NCBI GenBank assembly: GCA_012719015.1
Contig: JAAYBE010000202.1
Span: 1 to 19,331 of the forward strand
From: Actinomycetota bacterium
Lineage (GTDB): Bacteria > Actinomycetota > Thermoleophilia > UBA2241
Length of the DNA: 19,331 nt
Direction of reading: 5' to 3'
Below the pieces are notes generated by a model. It did no database searches and was not told the DNA's origin. It saw nothing but the letters and a program-made list of their open reading frames with translations. Of this stretch, positions 6,547 through 16,523 are shown piece after piece. The stretch's first letter is position 1. Every line of letters begins with the position of its first letter. A program made the position numbers and the translations under genes.

Positions 6547-7036
6547 CGTCGACGTGGATGTCCTCGAGCACGGCCTCGAGGAAGGCGTTGGACTCGTCCT
6601 CGGTGAAGTCGCGTGCGTACATGAGCTCGCTGGCGAGGATCTTCTTGGCCTTGCCGAACATCTGCTTCTCGCCGGTCGACAGTCCCTTGTCGGCGTGGCG
6701 CACCGCGAGATTGCGGACCACCTCGGCGACCTCGAAGATGTCGCCGGTCTTGAGCTTGTCGCGGTTGTGCTTGTAGCGGCGGCTCCAGTTCTTGGGCATC
6801 TTGGTGGGGTCGCCGCGCAGGACCTCGATGACCCTGTCGACGACGTCGGCCTCGATGACCTTGCGCAGGCCGGCGCGGTCGGCGTTCTCGACAGGGACCA
6901 TGACCGTCATGTCGTTGTGCAGGATCTGGATGGTGAGATAGTCGCGGAGCCGGCCGAGCACTTCCTTCTGCTCGATCTTCATGATCTTGCCGGCGCCGTG
7001 GTGCGGGTACACGACCTTGTCTCCGACCGAATACAT
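6500..7036 (-). CDS. carD: CarD family transcriptional regulator
   Basis: Binds the RNA polymerase beta subunit and the upstream edge of the promoter bubble, stabilising open complexes; it is essential in mycobacteria. 178 aa from the ATG at 7036. The N-terminal RNA-polymerase-interacting domain (about 1-65) reads MYSVGDKVVYPHHGAGKI through MTVMVPVENADRAGLR. The helical DNA-binding part contains the conserved Trp of NWSRRYKHN (about residue 84) and the RDKLKTGDIFEVAEVVRNL block. A G-run (GTGGGGGG) precedes the ATG; an in-frame GTG at 7048 is a weaker choice. The ATG shares one base with the stop of a small upstream ORF (TGATG). Its promoter is at 7358-7386. It heads the yacL-ispDF genes, a conserved order. 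Confidence 0.93.
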   Translation of the reverse strand: MYSVGDKVVYPHHGAGKIMKIEQKEVLGRLRDYLTIQILHNDMTVMVPVENADRAGLRKVIEADVVDRVIEVLRGDPTKMPKNWSRRYKHNRDKLKTGDIFEVAEVVRNLAVRHADKGLSTGEKQMFGKAKKILASELMYARDFTEDESNAFLEAVLEDIHVDGVPVADDPREPASVV

Positions 7037-7341
7037 CAGACCCCCCACTCGTCGTTCGTCGCCCCGGCCGCGCGCCCGTCCGGGAGCGCGGCGGACGCGC
7101 CGTGCGGATCGGCCGCGTCCGGTGCGCGGCTGCCGTCCCGGGAAGCGGCGGCCGACATGACGCCACAGCCGAGGCGCGCACGCCTGGCTTCGACGATGCC
7201 CCGGTCGTTCTGGCTGGAAGAGCGAAGTCGGCCCGTCAGGCTGGTCTCCCCGGACGCCGCCTTCCTGGCGGGCGGCGGCGCGTCGCGTTGCGCGGCGGCG
7301 ACGGCAGGCCCGACCGTGAGGCCCGCCGCAGCCTCATCCAT
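7036..7341 (-). CDS. Possible small hypothetical protein translationally coupled to carD
   Basis: I do not recognise this 101-codon ORF. It begins at ATG 7341 with AGGTGG spaced 7 nt upstream, about 10 nt after the predicted start of the carD transcript, and its TGA overlaps the carD ATG as TGATG. Roughly 87 per cent of its third codon positions are G or C, near that of real genes here. The protein is Ala/Arg/Gly-rich with no membrane helix, signal or obvious domain. It could be a genuine small gene, a leader ORF that meters carD translation, or chance openness in a 315-nt GC-rich leader. The signals around it are better than the protein itself. Confidence 0.38.
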   Translation of the reverse strand: MDEAAAGLTVGPAVAAAQRDAPPPARKAASGETSLTGRLRSSSQNDRGIVEARRARLGCGVMSAAASRDGSRAPDAADPHGASAALPDGRAAGATNDEWGV

Positions 7342-7357
7342 ACGAATTCCACCTGCA

Positions 7358-7386
7358 ATTGTAACAAAAACGTCGCGAGACGACAA
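7358..7386 (-). promoter_or_regulatory. Strong sigma70-type promoter of the carD-yacL-ispDF operon
   Basis: Read on the minus strand: TTGTCG (7386-7381), 17 nt, then TACAAT (7363-7358). This is the closest match to consensus in the window and lies in a local AT-rich patch (7341-7370). Transcription would start near 7351. The remaining stretch up to the clpC stop (7387-7543) is GC-rich; I see no gene and no T-tailed hairpin in it. Confidence 0.72.
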
Positions 7387-7543
7387 CTCATGCCGCGCCT
7401 GACCGCCGAGAACGGCGACGGCGCACCCTGCGCGGATGTGCGCTGTGAAGGCTCCGCGCGACGCCGCCGTCTCACGCGGCTGCTGGGCGCGCGCCCGCCG
7501 GAAGCTGCGTTCGGGACGCCGTCAGGCCGTCGGCGCCTGCCCC

Positions 7544-10111
<2,568 letters not shown>

Positions 10112-10236
10112 GTACCGCCACTCCTTGCCGATACGGAGGCCGCTCAGATCGCTCGGGGGTCGGCGGCGGTCTCCGGGTGCTTGCTCTCCGTCCCCGGCAT
10201 ACCCGCTCGACGCGCCGGAGACACGACATCATCCCC

Positions 10237-10291
10237 ATGGTACCCGATTGGCGGAGGGACGCGACCTCATGCGCGCAGCGCGAACGGTCGC
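10237..10291 (-). promoter_or_regulatory. Candidate clpC promoter and ClgR-like operator
   Basis: On the minus strand a -10-like TACCAT (10242-10237) has only a poor -35 at 17 nt. About 30 nt upstream is GTTCGC-N5-GCG (10285-10272), close to the ClgR operator I recall (GTTCGCY-N5-GCG) but one base short. It is enclosed by the inverted repeat GCGACC (10261-10266) / GGTCGC (10286-10291). A poor -35 with an upstream site suits an activated promoter. No CIRCE or HspR-type repeat is seen. Confidence 0.25.
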
Positions 10292-10340
10292 GTCTGAAGA
10301 CGACGGCCGGCGCCCGTCGCGGTCTTCGCCGGCGGCCGCC

Positions 10341-11582
10341 CTACAGCTCCGCCAGCGGCAACGCCGTGACGTTCTGTCCCAGCGGCAGGCGTCGGTCGCC
10401 GAGGTACACGACGTAGCCTGGGGCCACGCGCTCACCCAGGTCGCCCCCGAGCCGCGCGATGCCTGCGGCCATGCGAGCCGACGCAGTGGCCGTCGTCTTG
10501 ACCTCGAGCGGGACCAGCCGCTCTCCCCGTTCGTCGTACGTCCTGACGAGCGCATCGACTTCCACTCCCGTGGCAGTACGCCAGAAGTACAGGTCCGGCT
10601 GCTCGCCACGGTGCAGCGCCGCCTTGAGAAGCTCGGCGACCACGGCCGTCTCGAGGAGTGCGCCCGCCATGGGCCCGGCGGCGGCGTGGTCGGGATCCCT
10701 GAGCCCCACGAGATGGCAGAGCGTCCCCGTGTCCGTGAAGTACACCTTGGGCGTCTTCACCAGCCGTTTTCCCAGGCTGGCATGGTACGGGCGAAGGACG
10801 ACGACCTGGTAGGTCGCCTCCAGCAACGACAACCAGCGCTTCGCGGTGTTCACGGCGATGCCCAGCTCCCTCGCCAGTCCGCTGAGGTTGAGCAGCTGCG
10901 CCGAGCGCGCTGCGAGGGCGCGCACGAAAAGCTGGAACTGCAGGAGGTCGCCGATCTGCGTCAGGTCGCGCACGTCGCGCTCCAGATACGTGCCGAGGTA
11001 GCTCTGGTGCCACAGATGCGGATCGAGGTCCGGCTCCGCGACGAGCTGCGGGTAGCAACCGCGGACGAGCCACGGCCACGACGCCGCCGGCGAGGCGGAC
11101 GGCGGCGCTGCGAGCCGCGCCCTCCCGGCCTCCCACGGGAGCGGTCTGTCGGGGTCGCCGGTCATCTCGCGCAGCGACAGCGGCAGCAGGCGAAGGAGCG
11201 CGACGCGGCCGGCCAGCGTCTCCGTCACTCCCTTGACGAGCAGCAGGTTCTGGGAGCCGGTGAGTACCCACCGACCGCGGCGGTCACGCTCCCCGTCGAT
11301 GCACTCCTTGACGTACGTGAGGAGCGCAGGAGCATGCTGGACCTCGTCGAGGATCACCGGCGGAGGATGTGCTGCCAGGAAGCCGCGAGGATCGGTCCGG
11401 GCGGCCTCACGGACATCCATGGCATCGAGCGAGACGTACCCGTGAGTCTCGTCCAGCGCGCGTCGCAGCAAGGTCGTCTTGCCGGCTTGACGAGGGCCGG
11501 TGAGCATGACGGCGGGGAACTGCGCCAGGGCGCGACGCAGCGTCGTCTCGAGCGTGCGAGGGATGTAAGCGGCGGCGTTCAC
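10341..11582 (-). CDS. AAA_14 / DUF4143 family ATPase with a PD-(D/E)xK-like C-terminus
   Basis: 413 aa from the GTG at 11582. The start YIPRTLETTL, Walker A GPRQAGKTTL (residues 29-38), Walker B PVILDEVQH and the sensor-like TGSQNLLL define the AAA_14 module. The middle contains YLGTYLERDVRDL, a winged-helix-like segment (LARELGIAVNTAKRWLSLLE) and FTDTGTLCHLVGL, the DUF4143 landmarks. The C-terminal GVEVDALV followed by LVPLEVK has the spacing of a PD-(D/E)xK nuclease core. The family is widespread, patchily distributed and of unsettled role; I assign none. It has its own, probably leaderless promoter in an AT-rich patch and sits alone between clpC and lysS, which suggests a later insertion. 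An upstream in-frame start at 11639 would run through the promoter and is rejected. Confidence 0.9.
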   Translation of the reverse strand: MNAAAYIPRTLETTLRRALAQFPAVMLTGPRQAGKTTLLRRALDETHGYVSLDAMDVREAARTDPRGFLAAHPPPVILDEVQHAPALLTYVKECIDGERDRRGRWVLTGSQNLLLVKGVTETLAGRVALLRLLPLSLREMTGDPDRPLPWEAGRARLAAPPSASPAASWPWLVRGCYPQLVAEPDLDPHLWHQSYLGTYLERDVRDLTQIGDLLQFQLFVRALAARSAQLLNLSGLARELGIAVNTAKRWLSLLEATYQVVVLRPYHASLGKRLVKTPKVYFTDTGTLCHLVGLRDPDHAAAGPMAGALLETAVVAELLKAALHRGEQPDLYFWRTATGVEVDALVRTYDERGERLVPLEVKTTATASARMAAGIARLGGDLGERVAPGYVVYLGDRRLPLGQNVTALPLAEL

Positions 11583-11589
11583 CTTTGTA

Positions 11590-11617
11590 ATTCTGCTCCA
11601 CATCCGCAAGATTGCAA
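11590..11617 (-). promoter_or_regulatory. Probable promoter for a leaderless DUF4143 ATPase transcript
   Basis: On the minus strand TTGCAA (11617-11612), 16 nt, CAGAAT (11595-11590), then 7 nt (TACAAAG) to the GTG of the ATPase at 11582. The distance from -10 to start codon leaves no room for a leader. The -10 matches four of six consensus bases. The rest of the gap to lysS (11618-11730) shows no gene. Confidence 0.4.
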
Positions 11618-11730
11618 GCACCGATGCCGTGCGGCTCAAGGGGCGCCGGTGACCGCCTCGTCGCCCTCACCAGGCCGCGGCGGCGTCTGCGTTGCTCCGC
11701 GCCCCGAAGTCGAGCGCAGCCCCTCCGGCG

Positions 11731-13224
11731 TCAGTCCTGGCCGCGCAGCGCCGGGAAGAGGATGACGTCGCGGATGCTCGGCGCTCCCGTGAGCACCATG
11801 ACCAGTCGGTCGATGCCCATGCCCATGCCGCCGGTGGGCGGCATGCCGTGCTCCATCGCCTCGAGGAAGTCCTCGTCGAGCCGGTGCGCGCTCTCGTCGC
11901 CGTCGGCGAAGTCCTGCATCTGCTGGAGGAAGCGCTCACGCTGGTCGTCGGGGTCGTTGAGCTCGCTGAAGGCGTTGCTGACCTCCATGCCGGCGATGAA
12001 ACCCTCGAAACGCTCGACGAAGCGCGGGTCGGCCGGCGTCTTCTTGGCGAACGGGCTCGTCTCCAGCGGATGCTCGGTGATGAACACCGGCTGGACGAGC
12101 CTGGGCTCCACGCACTCGCTGAACAGCTCGTCGACCTGGGCGCCCCAGGTGGGGACGAACGGCACGACCCCCTCGAGGCCCTTCTCCCTGACGCGCGCCT
12201 GCAGGTCTGCCACCGTGCGCGCGTCGTCGGCGCCGATGTCGATGCCGGTCTCGGCCTCGATGGCCCTGCGCATGGTGAGGCGCGGCCACGGCGGAGTGAG
12301 GTCGATCCGCTGCCCGCGGAACGTGACCTCGAGGGGTCCGACGGCTTGCGCCGCCGCCGCAGTCATCTCCTCGACCATCGTCATCACGTGGTTGTAGTCC
12401 ACGTAGGCCTCGTAGGTCTCGAGCATCGTGAACTCGGGGTTGTGCTTGAAGCTCACGCCCTCGTTGCGGAAGTCCTTGCCGATCTCATAGACGCGGTCGA
12501 TCCCGCCGATGATGCAGCGCTTGAGATAGAGCTCGGTGGCGATGCGCAGGTAGAGATCACGCTCGAGCTCGTTGTGGTGGGTGATGAACGGCTTGGCCAG
12601 AGCGCCGCCGTAGAGCGGCTGGAGGATCGGGGTCTCGACCTCGACGAAGCCGCGGTCGTCGAGGAAGCGGCGCACGGCCGCGATGATGCGCGCGCGCTTG
12701 ACGAACACCTCGCGCGAGTCGTCGTTGGCGGCGAGGTCGAGGTAGCGCTTGCGATATCGCGTCTCGACACTGGTGAGGCCGTGGTACTTCTCCGGCATGC
12801 CGCGCAGCGACTTGCTGAGGAGCCGCCAGGAGGTGACGCGCAGGCTCAGCTCGCCGCGCCGCGTACGCATCATGACGCCCTCGGCGCCGACGAAGTCGCC
12901 CAGATCGACGTGCCTGAGCGCCTCGTAGAGCTCGGCGCCCAGCGCGTCGAGCTGACAGAACAGCTGGAGCTCGCCGCTCATGTCCTTGAGCACGATGAAC
13001 GTGAGCTTGCCGTGCTCGCGACGGGCGATCACGCGGCCGGCCACCCGGTGCACGACGTCCGCGTCCTGCCCCGGCTCGAGCGACTCGTACGTATCCCGCA
13101 GCCCGCCGATCTCGTCGCGGGGTTGATAGCGGGTGGGGTATGCGGCGCCGGTGTCGCGCCAGGCGGCGAGCTTCTCACGCCGCTCGGCGGAGACGCCGCC
13201 GTGCTCAGCGTACTGCTCGTCCAC
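11731..13224 (-). CDS. lysS: Lysyl-tRNA synthetase, class II
   Basis: Charges tRNA-Lys. 497 aa, the standard bacterial class II length. The N-terminal OB-fold anticodon-binding domain (about 50-160) includes VAGRVIARREHGKLTFIVLKD. The catalytic core shows motif 1 (FVEVETPILQ), motif 2 (DFRNEGVSFKHNPEFTMLE, with the ATP-binding Arg) and motif 3 (GMGMGIDRLVMVLTG). Substrate-specific blocks GGALAKPF and FSELNDPDDQ are present. The GTG start has GAGG 7 nt upstream and lies 12 nt after greA, so the two are one operon driven from 13783-13811. Nothing is missing. No intrinsic terminator with a T-run follows. Confidence 0.97.
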   Translation of the reverse strand: MDEQYAEHGGVSAERREKLAAWRDTGAAYPTRYQPRDEIGGLRDTYESLEPGQDADVVHRVAGRVIARREHGKLTFIVLKDMSGELQLFCQLDALGAELYEALRHVDLGDFVGAEGVMMRTRRGELSLRVTSWRLLSKSLRGMPEKYHGLTSVETRYRKRYLDLAANDDSREVFVKRARIIAAVRRFLDDRGFVEVETPILQPLYGGALAKPFITHHNELERDLYLRIATELYLKRCIIGGIDRVYEIGKDFRNEGVSFKHNPEFTMLETYEAYVDYNHVMTMVEEMTAAAAQAVGPLEVTFRGQRIDLTPPWPRLTMRRAIEAETGIDIGADDARTVADLQARVREKGLEGVVPFVPTWGAQVDELFSECVEPRLVQPVFITEHPLETSPFAKKTPADPRFVERFEGFIAGMEVSNAFSELNDPDDQRERFLQQMQDFADGDESAHRLDEDFLEAMEHGMPPTGGMGMGIDRLVMVLTGAPSIRDVILFPALRGQD

Positions 13225-13236
13225 GGCGGGGCCTCG

Positions 13237-13716
13237 TCAGGCCTTGTCGATGGCCAGGACTTTGAACTTCCTGGAGCCTTGGGGCACCGCCACCGTGACC
13301 TTGTCGCCCGGCTTGTGGCCGATGATCGCCCGCCCCACCGGCGACTCGTTGGAGAGCTTGTACGCGCTCGGGTCGGCCTCGGCCGAGCCGACGATCGCGT
13401 ACTGCACCACATCGCCGCCCTGCATGTCCTGCAGCGTGACCTTGGTGCCCACTCCGACGACGTCGGTGGCGACGCTCTCGGAGTCGATGACGATGGCGCT
13501 GCGGAGACGCTCCTCGAGCGAGTAGATGCGGGCCTCCAGCATGGCCTGCTCGTTCTTGGCGTCGTCGTACTCCGAGTTCTCGTTGATGTCGCCGAAGTCG
13601 CGTGAGGCCCGGATCCGCTCGGCGACCTCGTCCCGCTTGACGGACGAGAGGTACTCGATCTCCTCCTTGAGCCTCTGGAAGCCCTCGGGAGTGAGAATGA
13701 TCTCGCGATCGATCAC
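13237..13716 (-). CDS. greA: Transcription elongation factor GreA
   Basis: Enters the RNA polymerase secondary channel and triggers cleavage of backtracked RNA. 159 aa, standard. The N-terminal coiled coil (about 1-75) carries the acidic tip in DFGDINENSEYDDAKNE, with the Asp and Glu that coordinate Mg. The C-terminal FKBP-like domain ends with SPVGRAIIGHKPGDKV, the family's signature. GTG start with GGAGG about 6 nt upstream in a GGGAGGAA context, so the start is well fixed. First gene of the greA-lysS operon. The leader holds an 8-bp hairpin and the promoter overlaps a palindromic operator candidate. Confidence 0.96.
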   Translation of the reverse strand: MIDREIILTPEGFQRLKEEIEYLSSVKRDEVAERIRASRDFGDINENSEYDDAKNEQAMLEARIYSLEERLRSAIVIDSESVATDVVGVGTKVTLQDMQGGDVVQYAIVGSAEADPSAYKLSNESPVGRAIIGHKPGDKVTVAVPQGSRKFKVLAIDKA

Positions 13717-13744
13717 TGGATTCCTCCCTCTTCAACGCGGCAAC

Positions 13745-13764
13745 GCGGCCCCGTCCGGGGCCGC
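13745..13764 (-). other. Stable hairpin in the greA leader
   Basis: GCGGCCCC (13745-13752) pairs perfectly with GGGGCCGC (13757-13764) around a 4-nt loop, within the predicted 60-nt leader of greA and about 20 nt upstream of the ribosome binding site. No T-run follows, so it does not resemble an intrinsic terminator. It may stabilise the mRNA or be a pausing element. Confidence 0.5.
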
Positions 13765-13782
13765 GCGCCGAAGTGGCGAGCA

Positions 13783-13811
13783 AGTATAGGGCATGCCGAT
13801 TGTTTGCGCAA
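13783..13811 (-). promoter_or_regulatory. Promoter of the greA-lysS operon
   Basis: On the minus strand TTGCGC (13811-13806), 17 nt, TATACT (13788-13783): a strong housekeeping promoter. Predicted transcription start is near 13776, giving a 60-nt leader. Confidence 0.7.
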
Positions 13812-13813
13812 AC
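13802..13813. promoter_or_regulatory. Perfect 12-bp palindrome over the greA -35 box
   Basis: GTTTGCGCAAAC is its own reverse complement and covers the whole -35 hexamer of the greA-lysS promoter. A bound regulator here would block RNA polymerase. The central GC-flanked symmetry resembles LacI-family half-sites, but I cannot name a regulator. Confidence 0.4.
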
Positions 13814-13875
13814 GGATCGCGGCGGGCGGGCGCGGGGACCCGGAAGGGCGGCGCGCAGGCGGCCCGCGCGTGGTT

Positions 13876-14895
13876 TCAGAGGCCGAGCAGACTGCGCACG
13901 CCGGCCTCGTCCCGGGCCTGCATGAGCTGCAGCGCGAGCGCCCTGTCGAGGGCGCCGCGACGGCGGAACCGCGGCCAGAACTGGCGCAGATGACCCACGG
14001 CACGGGTGCCGAGCATCTCGAGGACCTCCGTCGCGAAGCGGCGGACCTCCGCGAGTTTCTCGGCGGCGGCCGGCTCGTCCGCGCCGAGTACCTGGGCGAA
14101 CAGCCACGGCGCGCCCACGGCGCCGCGGGCGAGCATGACGGCCGCGGCGCCGCCGTCGAGCAGGCGCAGGGCGGCCTCCCGCCCGTCCACGTCGCCGGAG
14201 GCGATCACGGGGACGGGCGATCCGGCGGCGAGCGCGAAGGTCACGGAGTGGTCGGCACGACCCCGGTAGAGCTGCGCTGCGGAGCGGGGGTGGATGCACA
14301 CGGCAGCCGCTCCGGCGGCCACCAGCCGCGGCGCGACGCCGAGTCCGAGCCCGTCGCCTTCACGCAGGCCGGAGCGGATCTTGACCGTGACGGGCACGCC
14401 CCGTCCCGGCGCCGCGTCCTCCACGGCGGCCACCACTGCCGCCGTGATCGCGGCGGCGCGGTGCGGATCGGCGAGCAGCGCGGCGCCGGCGCCGGTCTTG
14501 ACGACCTTGCGCACAGGGCAGGCCATGTTGAGGTCGACCAGGTCGGCGCCCGCGGCCACCGCGCGACCGGCGGCGTCGGCCAGCACGTCCGCATCCGCCC
14601 CGAACAGCTGGAACCCCAGCGGATGCTCGTCCTCGCCGTGGACGAAGTACCCGAGCGTGCGCCGGTTCCCGTAATGGATGCCGTAGGCCGAGATCATCTC
14701 CGTGAACACGAGCCCGGCGCCCCACCGTCGCACGCTGCGCCGGAACGCCGACGTGGTGATCCCCGCCATCGGCGCCATGAAGAGGCGGCGTCCGAGCTGC
14801 AGCCCGCCGACCGCCAGCGGCCGCGACAACGGGTCGATCGGACCCGCTGGACCCGGCGGGGCGTCTCCGGCGGCCGGTGGGACGGGCGTCGTCAC
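13876..14895 (-). CDS. dusB: tRNA-dihydrouridine synthase, DusB-like
   Basis: FMN enzyme that reduces uridines in the tRNA D-loop. 339 aa, usual length. The TIM-barrel starts with the FMN-binding FMAPMAGITTSAFR, followed by FTEMISAYGI, GFQLFGAD and the catalytic-Cys block DLNMACPVRKVVKTGAGAAL. Later come VTVKIRSG, the Arg/His segment CIHPRSAAQLYRGRAD (usually HgRTr) and PVIASGDV. The C-terminal helical RNA-binding part begins near residue 275. The first 25 or so residues are Pro/Gly-rich and probably disordered. GTG start, 10 nt after coaX, with GAGG upstream. It is the last gene of the folP-dusB operon. The 150 nt before greA holds the greA promoter, and I see no T-tailed terminator. Confidence 0.94.
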   Translation of the reverse strand: MTTPVPPAAGDAPPGPAGPIDPLSRPLAVGGLQLGRRLFMAPMAGITTSAFRRSVRRWGAGLVFTEMISAYGIHYGNRRTLGYFVHGEDEHPLGFQLFGADADVLADAAGRAVAAGADLVDLNMACPVRKVVKTGAGAALLADPHRAAAITAAVVAAVEDAAPGRGVPVTVKIRSGLREGDGLGLGVAPRLVAAGAAAVCIHPRSAAQLYRGRADHSVTFALAAGSPVPVIASGDVDGREAALRLLDGGAAAVMLARGAVGAPWLFAQVLGADEPAAAEKLAEVRRFATEVLEMLGTRAVGHLRQFWPRFRRRGALDRALALQLMQARDEAGVRSLLGL

Positions 14896-14905
14896 GCCCG
14901 CCGCC

Positions 14906-15679
14906 TCACCCGCGCTGCTGACGCCGCATCACGATCTCGATGCCGCGCAAGGTGAGGGACTGGTCGACCTTCTCGAACACACGGCTGTGCCGCGCGATCA
15001 GGTCCGCCATGCCGCCGGTGGCGATCACCGGGCACTTCCGTCCCAGCTCGGCCCAGATGGCCCGCACCACGCCCTCCGCCTCGCCGGCCACTCCATACAC
15101 GACGCCCGCCTGCAGGGCCTCGATGGTGGATTTCCCGATGGCGCGCTCCGGCTCCACGAGTTCGACCTTGATCAGCTTGGCCGCGCGCGTGGTGAGCGCC
15201 TCGAGCGACACCTCGACGCCGGGCACGATGACTCCGCCGAGGTAGTCGCCCTCGCCCGAGATCACGTCGAACGTGGTGGCCGTGCCGTAGTCGACCACGA
15301 TGCACGGCCCGCCGTACGTCTCGTAGGCCGCCACGGCGTTGACGATCCGGTCCGCCCCCACCTCGGCCGGATTGTGCGTCCGGATGCGCATCCCGGTCCG
15401 CACCCCCGGCCCCACCACGAAAGCGGTGAGACCGAGATGCTTCGCGCACATCTCCTCCCACTGCTGCGTGAGCCGGGGGACCACGGACGCCACGCCGACT
15501 TCGTCGACCTCGTCCTTGAACCGGCGCCCCTGAAGAGAGAACAGCCCCTGGAGGATGCCGGCGATCTCGTCGCTGGTGCGGTGCCGCACCGTCGCCAGAC
15601 GCCACTCGTCGACCACGGACCCTTCGGCGATGACGCCGATCTGCGTCTGGGTGTTGCCGACGTCCACGACCAGCAGCAC
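14906..15679 (-). CDS. coaX: Type III pantothenate kinase (CoaX)
   Basis: Phosphorylates pantothenate, the first committed step of CoA synthesis. 257 aa, standard. ASKHA-fold landmarks: N-terminal phosphate loop VVDVGNTQTQIG, the pantothenate/dimer block GADRIVNAVAAYE, phosphate 2 motif VVDYGTATTFDVI with GDYLGGVIVPG, and the adenosine motif VIATGGMADLI. GTG start lies one base after the nadC stop, with GAGG just upstream, so it is tightly coupled. Type III enzymes are common in actinobacteria lacking type I regulation, and are known to be insensitive to CoA feedback. Unambiguous. Confidence 0.96.
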   Translation of the reverse strand: MLLVVDVGNTQTQIGVIAEGSVVDEWRLATVRHRTSDEIAGILQGLFSLQGRRFKDEVDEVGVASVVPRLTQQWEEMCAKHLGLTAFVVGPGVRTGMRIRTHNPAEVGADRIVNAVAAYETYGGPCIVVDYGTATTFDVISGEGDYLGGVIVPGVEVSLEALTTRAAKLIKVELVEPERAIGKSTIEALQAGVVYGVAGEAEGVVRAIWAELGRKCPVIATGGMADLIARHSRVFEKVDQSLTLRGIEIVMRRQQRG

Positions 15680-15680
15680 G

Positions 15681-16523
15681 TCACACCTCGAGGTCGAGGC
15701 CCAGATCGATCCACGGGGCCCGGGTGGTCAGCGCCCCGACGGAGATGATGTCCACGCCCGCCTCGGCGAGCTCCCGCACACGCTCCAGCCGCACGCGACC
15801 CGACACCTCCACGAGGGCCCGGCCGGCCACCCGCTCCGTGGCGGCGCGTACCGTCGCCGTGTCCATGTTGTCGAGCAGCACGATCGTCGCGCCCGCGGCG
15901 AGCGCCTCGTCGAGCTGCTCGAGCGTGTCGACCTCGACCTCCAGTGAGTGGACGTGGGCGGCCGCACCGCGCACGCGCTCCACGGCGGCGGCGACGCCGC
16001 CGGCCGCCGCCACGTGGTTGTCCTTGATCATCGCGCCGTCGAAGAGGCCGAACCGATGCGGCGTGCCGCCGCCGTCCACGACCGCCTGCTTCTCCAGCGC
16101 ACGCAGACCCGGCGTGGTCTTGCGCGTCGCAGCGATCCTGGCTCTGGTGCCCTCGGTCTCGGCGACGAACGCCGCGGTGAGCGTCGCCACGCCGCTGAGC
16201 CTACCGAGGAAGTTCAGGGCCGTCCGCTCGGTGGAGAGGATCGAGGCGAGCGGCCCGCGCAGCTCCGCGACGGCCGCCCCGGTCGTGAAGCGCCCGCCGT
16301 CCCGGACGAAGACCTCCACGGCGAGCGCCGCGTCCACCTGGGCGGCGGTCTCCTCGAGACAGACGATGCCGGAGAGCACCCCGGCCTCGCGCGCGATCAC
16401 CCGCGCCACGCCCGCGCCGGTGAACACGGAGCCGGTCAGGTCGCCGTAGCCGGCCAGGTCCTCGCGCAACGCGCGGCGCACCGCCGCCCTGGCGGCCCGA
16501 CGCCGGGCTCTCTCGTCAGCCAC
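15681..16523 (-). CDS. nadC: Nicotinate-nucleotide pyrophosphorylase, carboxylating (NadC)
   Basis: Converts quinolinate and PRPP to nicotinic acid mononucleotide, third step of de novo NAD synthesis. 280 aa, standard. Visible blocks: EDLAGYGDLTGSVF, ERTALNFLGRLSGVAT, the quinolinate/PRPP-binding RKTTPGLRALEKQAV, GGTPHRFGLFDGAMIKDNH, EVEVDTLEQ and VLLDNMD. The late loop reads VEVSGRV, with Arg where Gly or Asn is usual (SGGI/SGNV), a small deviation. Its GTG start overlaps the nadB stop by 8 nt, and it precedes coaX by one base. Confidence 0.96.
   Translation of the reverse strand: MADERARRRAARAAVRRALREDLAGYGDLTGSVFTGAGVARVIAREAGVLSGIVCLEETAAQVDAALAVEVFVRDGGRFTTGAAVAELRGPLASILSTERTALNFLGRLSGVATLTAAFVAETEGTRARIAATRKTTPGLRALEKQAVVDGGGTPHRFGLFDGAMIKDNHVAAAGGVAAAVERVRGAAAHVHSLEVEVDTLEQLDEALAAGATIVLLDNMDTATVRAATERVAGRALVEVSGRVRLERVRELAEAGVDIISVGALTTRAPWIDLGLDLEV

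Noticed and set aside
11692..13605. 637-codon plus-strand open frame antisense to lysS and greA
   Set aside because: Same antisense effect; no recognisable domain, and it crosses two clear genes and their junction.
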